This document shows, in pieces, positions 1-3,891 of a stretch of DNA of 6,058 bases. Location: positions 1 to 6,058 of the forward strand of contig CALLZZ010000289.1 of the NCBI GenBank assembly GCA_937858235.1, in the 5' to 3' direction. Made by a program: the position numbers and the translations under genes. A model generated the notes under the pieces. It searched no databases. It was not told where the DNA came from and worked only from the letters and a program-made list of their open reading frames with translations. The number at the start of each line of letters is the position of its first letter. Position 1 is the first letter of the stretch. Origin of the DNA: an uncultured Clostridia bacterium. GTDB taxonomy: Bacteria; Bacillota; Clostridia; Oscillospirales; Oscillospiraceae.

Positions 1-213
1 CTATATCAAAAGAACGTGATGGCTTAGTTGCCCGTTCAAACTGCTTTCCTGTTGCGTTAAGGATTCTTCTCGATTCAGACCTTCATCGCACTGAGCCTGC
101 AGTTCTTCCAACTGCTGCGCGCTTTCTTTTGCGGTTTGTTCAATATAGTTTAGTACGTCCTGCCGGTTGAAGCCGCCAAAACTGGCACTGCGAAACTGCA
201 TTTTGTTTTCCAT
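1..213 (-). CDS. Short DivIVA-domain-like protein
   Basis: Reads as 70 aa, ending in a TAG that is the first three bases of the window. Residues about 6-30 (FRSASFGGFNRQDVLNYIEQ) resemble the N-terminal membrane-targeting segment of DivIVA/GpsB-type cell-division scaffold proteins, which bind curved membrane at septum and poles. Residues about 27-62 are rich in Glu, Gln, Lys and Leu, as in the coiled coil that follows in this family. The ATG at 213 has GGGAGG a few bases upstream and a promoter further up. Family members are normally well over 100 aa; this one ends in a non-coiled hydrophobic tail (SHHVLLI), so it may be truncated or frameshifted near the window edge. It is probably a chromosomal gene flanking the inserted element. 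The domain call is fair; the function is inferred from family. Confidence 0.6.
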   Translation of the reverse strand: MENKMQFRSASFGGFNRQDVLNYIEQTAKESAQQLEELQAQCDEGLNREESLTQQESSLNGQLSHHVLLI

Positions 214-246
214 GGTGTGAGCCTCCCTACAGAGCTTGTTGCGGTT

Positions 247-275
247 ATTTTATCATATTTTGATTCTTTTTACAA
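247..275 (-). promoter_or_regulatory. Sigma-A-type promoter for the DivIVA-like gene
   Basis: On the minus strand a TTGTAA -35 (270-275) and a TAAAAT -10 (247-252) are separated by exactly 17 bp. The pair lies about 35 bp upstream of the DivIVA-like start codon, and the spacer is AT-rich. Recognised by eye; no transcription data. Confidence 0.5.
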
Positions 276-305
276 TCTTTTCTGAAAAATCCTGCCAATA
301 CCCCC

Positions 306-334
306 TTTACATTTCCAATCTGGCTTGGTATAAT
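306..334 (+). promoter_or_regulatory. Strong sigma-A promoter for tRNA-Arg
   Basis: TTTACA (306-311), 17-bp spacer, TATAAT (329-334), with an extended-10 TG at 326-327. The -10 ends 15 bp before the mature tRNA 5' end, which fits a short leader removed by RNase P. It is close to consensus, as expected for a stable-RNA promoter. Confidence 0.75.
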
Positions 335-349
335 AATTGAGATACGCAA

Positions 350-426
350 GCGCCCGTAGTTCAATTGGATAGAGCGTCAGATTCCGGTTCTGAAGGCTGG
401 GGGTTCGAGTCCCTTCGGGCGTACCA
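350..426 (+). tRNA. tRNA-Arg (anticodon CCG), probable phage attachment locus
   Basis: A full cloverleaf folds by hand. The acceptor stem is 350-356 with 416-422. The D stem is GTTC (359-362) with GAGC (372-375). The anticodon stem TCAGA/TCTGA (377-381, 389-393) encloses TTCCGGT, giving anticodon CCG (384-386), which reads CGG. The T arm is 399-415 with loop TTCGAGT, then discriminator A423 and encoded CCA (424-426). The first acceptor pair is G1-U72, a wobble. The gene has its own promoter and terminator. The integrase gene lies just downstream and faces it, and tRNA 3' ends are classic targets for tyrosine integrases. The 3' part is therefore the likely att core (inference; the second att copy is outside the window). 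Confidence 0.95.
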
Positions 427-430
427 AATA

Positions 431-468
431 AACCACCTGTAATTGTTGACGTTGCGGGTGGTTTTTTT
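431..468 (+). terminator. Intrinsic terminator of tRNA-Arg
   Basis: AACCACC (431-437) pairs with GGTGGTT (457-463), and a run of seven T (462-468) follows directly. It begins 5 bp after the tRNA CCA. On the minus strand the same stem is followed by TTATTT, so it may also stop leftward integrase transcription weakly. Confidence 0.8.
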
Positions 469-596
469 CTATTTATCATGAAGTATTTAGCAAAAATATT
501 GCCAAATCCCCATTCTTTAACGAGTTAATGTAATGACATATTATGTGCATCTTCAGCCATTTTTGGCCCTTTAGCTGCACAAATGCTGCACAAATT
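469..596. other. Gene-free junction between tRNA terminator and integrase gene
   Basis: About 130 bp of AT-rich sequence without an ORF. It holds a small perfect hairpin GCCA-TTTT-TGGC (556-567) and a tandem 10-bp repeat (574-594). The left element/chromosome boundary probably lies in the tRNA 3' end or here. It cannot be fixed without the other end of the element or an unoccupied chromosome. Confidence 0.5.
574..594. repeat. Tandem 10-bp repeat beside integrase stop codon
   Basis: GCTGCACAAA occurs at 574-583 and again at 585-594, one base apart, so the two copies are one helical turn (11 bp) apart on the same face. The second copy ends 2 bp before the integrase stop codon. Directly repeated 10-11 bp boxes near an attachment site are the usual form of arm-type integrase or excisionase binding sites. 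That role is inferred from position only. Confidence 0.4.
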
Positions 597-1520
597 TTAT
601 GCTCGCTTCTTCTTTTGCTTCTTGCTCACATGATCCGCGGTCAATTTCGCTGCCTGTTTTACCATATCATCTGACGTATGCGTGTATATATTTGCGGTCA
701 TTGCTATGTCAGCGTGGCCCATAAGGTACTTCGCAACGTTTAATGGTACGCCAGCATCTTGTAGGTCAGTGCAGTATGTGTGCCGCAGGCAATATGGCGT
801 AAGGCTGTCAAATAAGTTGTCTGCCTCTCCGTGCTGGATCACTTGGAGCCTAAACACCTTTGCGCCCATCTCTATGTCAACTAGACGCTTAAACGATCTC
901 CATGCTGCTCTCAAGCTGCTTTCAGTGTGTGGCTTATCTTTGTCGTTTGCCTGGTGTAATACAGTAGCGAACGGTATACGCTTACTATTTTTTAATACTT
1001 CCAGAAGAAAGCCTGGAATTGGTATGTCTCTATTGCCCGCTTCTGTTTTCGTCCCCTTGACGTTATTATTCCCGCTCTCTTTTGCCTTTGTGACGTGCAG
1101 AATAGCGTTGTCAAAGTCGATGTCCTTCCACTGCAACGCAACCGCTTCCCCTGGCCGTAGGCCACAGTACAACATAATCAGTACAAAAAGACTTGCGTTG
1201 TGTTCCCCACACTCAGCTACGGCGAGGATCGCGGATCGTTCTTTTTCGGTCAGGCTCCGATGCGTACCCTTCGTTGTTTTCGGAAGAACAAGGTTTGCGG
1301 CCGGGTCCCGGTTGATGATACCGGCGGAATACGCTCTTCCAAACATAGATCGGATCACCATTCTAAGTTTGGAGACATGGGAGAAGCTACGACCACGCTC
1401 GTCATTTAGAATACGCTGAAGGTGTGGCTCCCGTACGTCCTTCATTTTCATGCGCCCGATGGCCGGCAGTATATAGCCATCAAGCTTTTGGACATAGGTC
1501 TTATATGACTTATCTGTCAT
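597..1520 (-). CDS. int: Phage tyrosine integrase: core-binding and catalytic domains (307-aa open part)
   Basis: Site-specific recombinase that integrates and excises the element. Residues about 1-80 are the helical core-binding domain and 87-300 the catalytic domain. Visible active-site residues are R122 (CGLRPGE), K158 (KGTKTEAGNR), R246 (CLRHTY), H269 (LMGHA) and nucleophile Y279 (NIYTH). The position usually held by the His of HxxR is Y243 (TPYCLR), a substitution I believe recurs in Clostridia phage integrases. The C-terminus is Lys-rich. The same frame continues 207 bp further upstream to a proper start at 1727, but a TGA at 1557-1559 interrupts it, so this is the downstream part of a 376-codon gene. 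The ATG at 1520 has a weak, close AAGGA, so reinitiation could make an N-truncated protein. Family certain; activity doubtful. Confidence 0.92.
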   Translation of the reverse strand: MTDKSYKTYVQKLDGYILPAIGRMKMKDVREPHLQRILNDERGRSFSHVSKLRMVIRSMFGRAYSAGIINRDPAANLVLPKTTKGTHRSLTEKERSAILAVAECGEHNASLFVLIMLYCGLRPGEAVALQWKDIDFDNAILHVTKAKESGNNNVKGTKTEAGNRDIPIPGFLLEVLKNSKRIPFATVLHQANDKDKPHTESSLRAAWRSFKRLVDIEMGAKVFRLQVIQHGEADNLFDSLTPYCLRHTYCTDLQDAGVPLNVAKYLMGHADIAMTANIYTHTSDDMVKQAAKLTADHVSKKQKKKRA

Positions 1521-1556
1521 ATTTCCTTTTTTGTAGGTCTCAAGCCAAACCTCGGA

Positions 1557-1727
1557 TCAATGCTCCACAGTAGAGTTTTGATTGATCATCAAGGAACCAT
1601 CCGCCAGCTGCTGGAGCATTTTTCCATACTTGATCATCAGCTCTTTTTCTGATTCCGCGCTGATGTGATACCGTCTGCCCTCATAGGTAAAGTTCTTGTG
1701 GTAGTATCCGTCCTTTCGTGGTTTCAT
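1557..1727 (-). pseudogene. int: N-terminal arm-binding part of the integrase, cut by in-frame TGA
   Basis: From the ATG at 1727 (AAGGAGG at 1736-1742, 8-nt spacer) the frame reads MKPRKDGYYHKNFTYEGRRY and on to STVEH, then TGA at codon 57, then SEVWLETYKKGN and directly into the 307-aa integrase frame, with no shift. The DGYYHKNFTYEGRRYHI segment is the beta-rich AP2-like arm-type DNA-binding domain of Firmicutes phage integrases. TVEH-x-SEVWLETYK matches the usual linker into the core-binding domain, where x is typically Trp. One G-to-A change (TGG to TGA) explains the lesion. The peptide made as read is 56 aa. A full-length product would be 376 aa, normal for the family. Strong SD and full frame continuity support one original gene. 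Confidence 0.85.
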
Positions 1728-1750
1728 TTTGAATGCCTCCTTAGTTTTTT

Positions 1751-1785
1751 CGCCCCGATGTTCGTAGCACCGGGGCGGTTTTTAG
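1751..1785 (+). terminator. GC-rich hairpin with T-run, oriented rightward
   Basis: CGCCCCG (1751-1757) pairs with CGGGGCG (1771-1777), followed on the plus strand by GTTTTTAG. As an intrinsic terminator it points rightward, antisense to the integrase operon. On the minus strand the stem is followed by AAAAAA rather than T, and it sits just 5' of the integrase Shine-Dalgarno. It may block antisense transcription entering from the tRNA side, or act as a 5' RNA structure on the DUF4177-int message. Confidence 0.5.
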
Positions 1786-1988
1786 ATTTTCTCAAATACC
1801 ATTGTTGCCTGAATGCGGTCGCCGCCACCTAGTCCCTTGCTGCTAGCGGAGGCAGTTGAAATTGTGTGTAGCCGGTAACCTTTAGCCGCCTGATTGTTGA
1901 TTACATTTTCCAGTTCGCTTAAGTTTTTTGAGTTTGTCCCAAGGAGCTTTTCCTTCAGGGTAACCTGTAATACCACATACTGTTGCAT
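1782..1988 (-). CDS. DUF4177 family small protein
   Basis: 68 aa starting MQQYVVLQVTLKEKL. It resembles DUF4177 proteins: an N-terminal beta strand (YVVLQV), a helix with LENVINNQAAKGYRLHTIS, the conserved 'whole-residue then Gly-aromatic-x-Leu' turn, and a final strand (ATMVFEKI). Family members are short alpha/beta proteins of unknown biochemical role, often beside phage or plasmid regulators. I chose the ATG at 1988. The longer in-frame ATG at 2027 has no Shine-Dalgarno, though the one for 1988 is also weak (purine-rich AAAGAGAAAGAAAG). It lies between repressor and integrase on the same strand and is probably co-transcribed from the repressor promoter. Its function is unknown; a modulator of the lysogeny switch is only a guess from position. 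Confidence 0.75.
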   Translation of the reverse strand: MQQYVVLQVTLKEKLLGTNSKNLSELENVINNQAAKGYRLHTISTASASSKGLGGGDRIQATMVFEKI

Positions 1989-2031
1989 AAAAACACTTTC
2001 TTTCTCTTTAATTTCTGTTCTCCGCACATCG

Positions 2032-2445
2032 CTACGGCTGGCTCCGTGTAGATTCCTCTCCCGCTTCTGCCTCTGGCAGGGCGGGTGTTTTTTTTGCTTC
2101 TGCCATTTCGACTGCTTTCATAGTTTTGCTCTCGTACTTGCGGCTTGCTACCAAAACTTCAGACAGCTCAGCCAGCATTTTCTTTCCCGGAGCGCTTAGT
2201 GTATGGTAATTAATGTCCAACCTCGCCTTTAGTTCGTCGTCTGTTTCTGCGCCTAGAAGTAAATAGTCAATCGATACGCCGAAGTAGTCGGCTATACGCC
2301 TTATCGTGGAAAGTTTTGCATTTCCGTAACCTTTTTTGTAAAGGCCGTCTATAGTCGTGTATGGAACACCACAATTAGTTGATAACGTGCTTTTATTCAA
2401 GCCTCGCGCGTCCATTAACTCCGTTAACCTGCTTAAAAAATCCAA
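2032..2445 (-). CDS. Phage repressor, Xre-type helix-turn-helix
   Basis: 137 aa. Residues about 3-65 form an Xre/Cro-CI DNA-binding domain, with the helix-turn-helix around 17-38 (NKSTLSTNCGVPYTTIDGLY) followed by STIRRIADYFGVSIDYLLLG, the standard end of this fold. The rest is a helical stretch (about 70-115) and a charged low-complexity tail. There is no LexA/S24 peptidase domain, so SOS self-cleavage is not expected, and no ImmA-like protease is visible here. The start is TTG at 2445, with AAGGAGG (2454-2460) 8 nt upstream. Its promoter faces the Cro-like gene's promoter, and two matching operators lie between and beside them, the classic place for autoregulation and early-gene repression. 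First gene of the leftward lysogeny operon. Confidence 0.88.
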   Translation of the reverse strand: MDFLSRLTELMDARGLNKSTLSTNCGVPYTTIDGLYKKGYGNAKLSTIRRIADYFGVSIDYLLLGAETDDELKARLDINYHTLSAPGKKMLAELSEVLVASRKYESKTMKAVEMAEAKKTPALPEAEAGEESTRSQP

Positions 2446-2471
2446 TTGTTCTGCCTCCTTATTGCAAATAC

Positions 2472-2500
2472 AGTATACATCAAATGTGGGGTTGAGTCAA
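2472..2500 (-). promoter_or_regulatory. Leftward repressor (lysogeny) promoter
   Basis: On the minus strand TTGACT (2495-2500), a 17-bp spacer and TATACT (2472-2477), near consensus. It gives a leader of about 20 nt before the repressor TTG. Its -35 lies 7 bp from operator 1. Confidence 0.75.
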
Positions 2501-2507
2501 TAAAAAA

Positions 2508-2523
2508 TTACCCCACAGGGTAA
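2508..2523. promoter_or_regulatory. Operator 1: TTACCC-CACA-GGGTAA dyad
   Basis: A perfect 16-bp inverted repeat with 6-bp arms, placed between the two divergent -35 boxes. A protein bound here could contact RNA polymerase at both promoters. It shares its arms with operator 2, so one regulator, repressor or Cro-like, probably binds both. A looser match (TGTGGGGT, 2486-2492 region) lies in the repressor promoter spacer. Confidence 0.7.
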
Positions 2524-2530
2524 AATGATG

Positions 2531-2559
2531 TTGACATGGTACTATTGGGGGTGTATTAT
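2531..2559 (+). promoter_or_regulatory. Rightward early promoter
   Basis: TTGACA (2531-2536), a 17-bp spacer and TATTAT (2554-2559), near consensus. Transcription would start near 2566, just before operator 2, about 35 nt upstream of the Cro-like start. A longer reading of that gene from an ATG at 2536 would begin inside this promoter, which is why I rejected it. Confidence 0.78.
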
Positions 2560-2569
2560 ACTCGTAAAA

Positions 2570-2585
2570 ATACCCTGAAGGGTAA
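2570..2585. promoter_or_regulatory. Operator 2: ATACCC-TGAA-GGGTAA dyad
   Basis: The arms TACCC/GGGTA match operator 1, with the same 4-bp gap. Its centre is 62 bp from that of operator 1, close to six helical turns, so dimers on both could sit on one DNA face. It covers about +5 to +20 of the early transcript and ends 1 bp before the Cro-like Shine-Dalgarno (2587-2592), so binding would block promoter clearance. Confidence 0.7.
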
Positions 2586-2601
2586 AAAGGAGACGAGATA
2601 T

Positions 2602-2829
2602 GTGCTTAACTTACGCAAAGAGCTTAACGCAAAAGGAATTTCTGTGAAGGATTACTCAGCGTTTCTGGGTGTTGCAGAAAAGACTGCGCGCAACAAGCTG
2701 AATGGCCAAACTGAATTTACCGTAAACGAAGCAATTAAAACCGCGTCATTTATCTTCCCCGAATATGACCTAAAGTACTTATTTGGCGACAATGCCACAC
2801 CCGATCAGCAAAAACCCGCCGACCAGTGA
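2602..2829 (+). CDS. Cro-like helix-turn-helix early regulator
   Basis: 75 aa from a GTG start at 2602 (AAGGAG at 2587-2592, 9-nt spacer). Residues about 5-60 look like a compact phage helix-turn-helix: LRKELNAKGISVKDYSAFLG, then VAEKTARNKLNGQ as turn and recognition helix, then a FPEYDLKYLF ending that recurs in small Firmicutes phage regulators. The C-terminal 15 residues are polar. It is the first gene of the rightward operon, divergent from the repressor, as Cro is. It probably represses the lysogeny promoter by using the same operators, which is inference from context. An ATG one base earlier (2600) is in another frame and unproductive. Confidence 0.8.
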   Translation: MLNLRKELNAKGISVKDYSAFLGVAEKTARNKLNGQTEFTVNEAIKTASFIFPEYDLKYLFGDNATPDQQKPADQ

Positions 2830-2899
2830 TGGCAGCTGGATGAATGGAGGTGAGTTGAGTGAAGCGGAGACTAAGCAGCATAGTGAAAGGAGGTAAACA

Positions 2900-3121
2900 A
2901 TGGCAACGAGATCAGAGATAGCACAGGATCTACGGCAGACATATAAAAGCGCTTACCTGTCCACGGTGGATGTAGCAACGTTCATGGGAGTCAAGCCTCG
3001 AGATGCCAAACAGTACTTAGAAAAAGTTCCGTACATAACGGTTGGTAAGTGCGATCGGCGCCGCAAGTATCTTGCAAAAGATGTGAGTCAGATGATATTT
3101 GAGCGGCAAGTGAGAAGGTGA
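2900..3121 (+). CDS. Small winged-helix DNA-binding protein, excisionase-like
   Basis: 73 aa, strong SD (AAGGAGG 2887-2893, 6-nt spacer). After a polar N-terminus, YLSTVDVATFMGVKPRDAKQ looks like the helix-turn-helix of MerR/excisionase-type winged helices (a 'vs-x-vA-x-fmGv' pattern). It is followed by a wing-like YITVGKCDRRRKYLAKDV, where a basic strand precedes a 'Y-x-x-x-DV' helix typical of this group. It ends Arg-rich. Such proteins often serve as recombination directionality factors or early regulators. The short length, basic character and position one gene after the Cro-like gene fit either. The excisionase role is inference; the DNA-binding fold is moderately secure. Confidence 0.65.
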   Translation: MATRSEIAQDLRQTYKSAYLSTVDVATFMGVKPRDAKQYLEKVPYITVGKCDRRRKYLAKDVSQMIFERQVRR

Positions 3122-3127
3122 GTGCGT

Positions 3128-3199
3128 ATGACAGCGTTATTTATTATCCCGCTCACCGTGCTGGCGTATATAGCGGTAAGCATTTTGCGCTTAGCCTGA
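3128..3199 (+). CDS. 23-aa single-span membrane peptide
   Basis: ATG at 3128 with AAGGTG (3115-3120, 7-nt spacer) that overlaps the end of the preceding gene, 6 nt after its stop. The peptide is MTALFIIPLTVLAYIAVSIL then RLA: one hydrophobic span of about 17-18 residues with an Arg near the C-terminus. It stops just before the next gene's Shine-Dalgarno. It is too short for family recognition. Tight packing and a ribosome site support real translation; its function is unknown. Short membrane peptides are common in early phage operons. Confidence 0.5.
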   Translation: MTALFIIPLTVLAYIAVSILRLA

Positions 3200-3219
3200 T
3201 TTAAAAAGGAGGAAGCATT

Positions 3220-3387
3220 ATGGGAAAATTTGCAGTCAGCTACACCCGCTTGGGCGGAAGGTTGGAGAGAACGGAAGTGTTCGGTGGACAGTCCGCTGCC
3301 GACGTAGTGGAACAGTTGATGGCCAAATACCCCTGCTGCAGAATCCACAAGGTTAGCAGCAAGGAAGAATTGGAGGCGGTGGAATGA
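3220..3387 (+). CDS. 55-aa hypothetical phage protein
   Basis: ATG at 3220 with a strong AAGGAGG (3206-3212, 7-nt spacer). It begins MGKFAVSYTRLGGRLERTEV, continues with FGGQSAADVVEQLMAKYP, and ends in the acidic SSKEELEAVE. The pattern suggests a beta-hairpin (FAVSYTR... ERTEVFGG), a helix (SAADVVEQLMAKY) and a strand (CRIHKVSS), a compact alpha/beta fold with a CC pair at residues 39-40. I do not recognise a family. The stop overlaps the following ATG as ATGA. Spacing, SD and amino-acid make-up support a real gene. Confidence 0.65.
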   Translation: MGKFAVSYTRLGGRLERTEVFGGQSAADVVEQLMAKYPCCRIHKVSSKEELEAVE

Positions 3388-3428
3388 CAGCAGAGGAGAG
3401 GGAAATGGTTGCGGTCGCCCCGGCATAA
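3384..3428 (+). CDS. 14-aa micro-ORF coupled by ATGA
   Basis: ATG at 3384 overlaps the previous stop as ATGA and has GGAGG (3372-3376) 7 nt upstream, like its neighbours. It encodes MTAEEREMVAVAPA and ends in TAA. It may be the truncated start of a once longer gene, or only a coupling device. The ribosome site is good; a functional peptide is doubtful. Confidence 0.25.
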   Translation: MTAEEREMVAVAPA

Positions 3429-3462
3429 TTGTGACCGCCATTTTGAGATAGGAGGCGCAGGG

Positions 3463-3693
3463 ATGAACGAGAAGAGTAAGTACATGGTCGCTGCTGGCCA
3501 CATCTGTGTAGCGTGTGGCATTGTGTATGCCGGAGCCGGAATTGCTATGGGCATCCTGGAACGATACCTTGGTGCAGCAATCATGATGCTGGGATCTGGG
3601 ATGCTGCTTGCATTGGCAATGACAGCGTACCGGGGTGTGCGGCGTAAGACGGAGCTGTGCATGGATGCCGACTGGAGGGAGGATATCCCATGA
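3463..3693 (+). CDS. Two-span small membrane protein
   Basis: 76 aa from the ATG at 3463 (AGGAGG 3450-3455, 7-nt spacer). An in-frame ATG at 3409 lacks such a site. After MNEKSKYM, two hydrophobic Gly/Ala-rich spans are visible, about residues 8-31 (AAGHICVACGIVYAGAGIAM) and 35-55 (YLGAAIMMLGSGMLLALAMT). A short basic segment (RGVRRKTEL) and an acidic tail (DADWREDIP) follow. Both ends are probably on the same, cytoplasmic side, judging by the Lys and Arg flanks. No family recognised. It resembles the small membrane proteins of unknown role found in early regions of Firmicutes prophages; superinfection or host-takeover functions are possible but not shown. Confidence 0.65.
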   Translation: MNEKSKYMVAAGHICVACGIVYAGAGIAMGILERYLGAAIMMLGSGMLLALAMTAYRGVRRKTELCMDADWREDIP

Positions 3694-3773
3694 CCACAAA
3701 CGCTCCATACCAGCGTCACACAGACCGGACAAGCGGTTGCCATAGTACCTACCACAGGTGTATGGCCAGATGA
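3690..3773 (+). CDS. 27-aa small ORF, possibly the 5' part of a broken gene
   Basis: The ATG at 3690 overlaps the previous stop as ATGA, with an excellent GGAGGGAGG (3674-3682) 7 nt upstream, so translation initiation here is likely. The product reads MTTNAPYQRHTDRTSGCHST then YHRCMAR and stops at TGA. Two continuations look gene-like. In the same frame 41 open codons follow the TGA, ending at a stop that overlaps the next gene's start. In another frame, starting across the same TGA, MIDRRPKDMPPPEDQLR follows. So it may be a truncated gene rather than a natural 27-aa peptide. No family recognised. Confidence 0.45.
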   Translation: MTTNAPYQRHTDRTSGCHSTYHRCMAR

Positions 3774-3879
3774 TCGATCGCAGGCCAAAAGATATGCCGC
3801 CACCAGAGGACCAACTCCGATGACGGCAAAGCAAAACAATACATTAACATTATACCGGAACGGCACAAAAAAGCAATAG
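3770..3879 (+). other. Two further ATGA-linked micro-ORFs (17 and 19 codons)
   Basis: ATG at 3770 overlaps the TGA of the previous ORF and reads MIDRRPKDMPPPEDQLR to a TGA at 3821. ATG at 3820 overlaps that stop and reads MTAKQNNTLTLYRNGTKKQ to a TAG at 3877. Each has a partial purine site 9 nt upstream (AGGTG 3756-3760; AGAGGA 3805-3810). The three small ORFs use all three frames in turn. They may be genuine coupled micro-proteins or fragments of one or two genes broken by indels. No family recognised for any. Confidence 0.3.
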
Positions 3880-3891
3880 GAGGCTTTTACT

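Noticed and set aside
682..1419. Plus-strand 245-aa ORF
   Set aside because: Complement of the integrase catalytic region, whose active-site motifs are clearly on the minus strand; Cys/Ser/Arg-rich shadow.
1557..1559. Alternative genetic code with TGA read as Trp
   Set aside because: Genes ending at 2829, 3121, 3387, 3693, 4344 and 5564 use TGA at the expected ends, several overlapping the next start; recoding would extend all of them.
2536..2601. Upstream extension of the Cro-like gene to the ATG at 2536
   Set aside because: The ATG is part of the -35 region, the stretch includes the promoter and operator 2, and the GTG at 2602 has a proper Shine-Dalgarno.
2840..2921. Two tiny ORFs between the Cro-like and winged-helix genes (2840-2896, 18 aa; GTG 2859-2921, 20 aa with GGAGG 8 nt upstream)
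   Set aside because: The second has a fair ribosome site but runs into the next gene and has a basic, non-descript sequence. There is no independent support for either.
3088..3834. Long minus-strand ORF (248 aa), and an overlapping one at 3240-3947 (235 aa)
   Set aside because: Both run antisense to several plus-strand genes with good Shine-Dalgarno sites and tight spacing. Their residues (many Ser, Arg, Cys, His) look like reverse-frame translation, and no start has a credible ribosome site.
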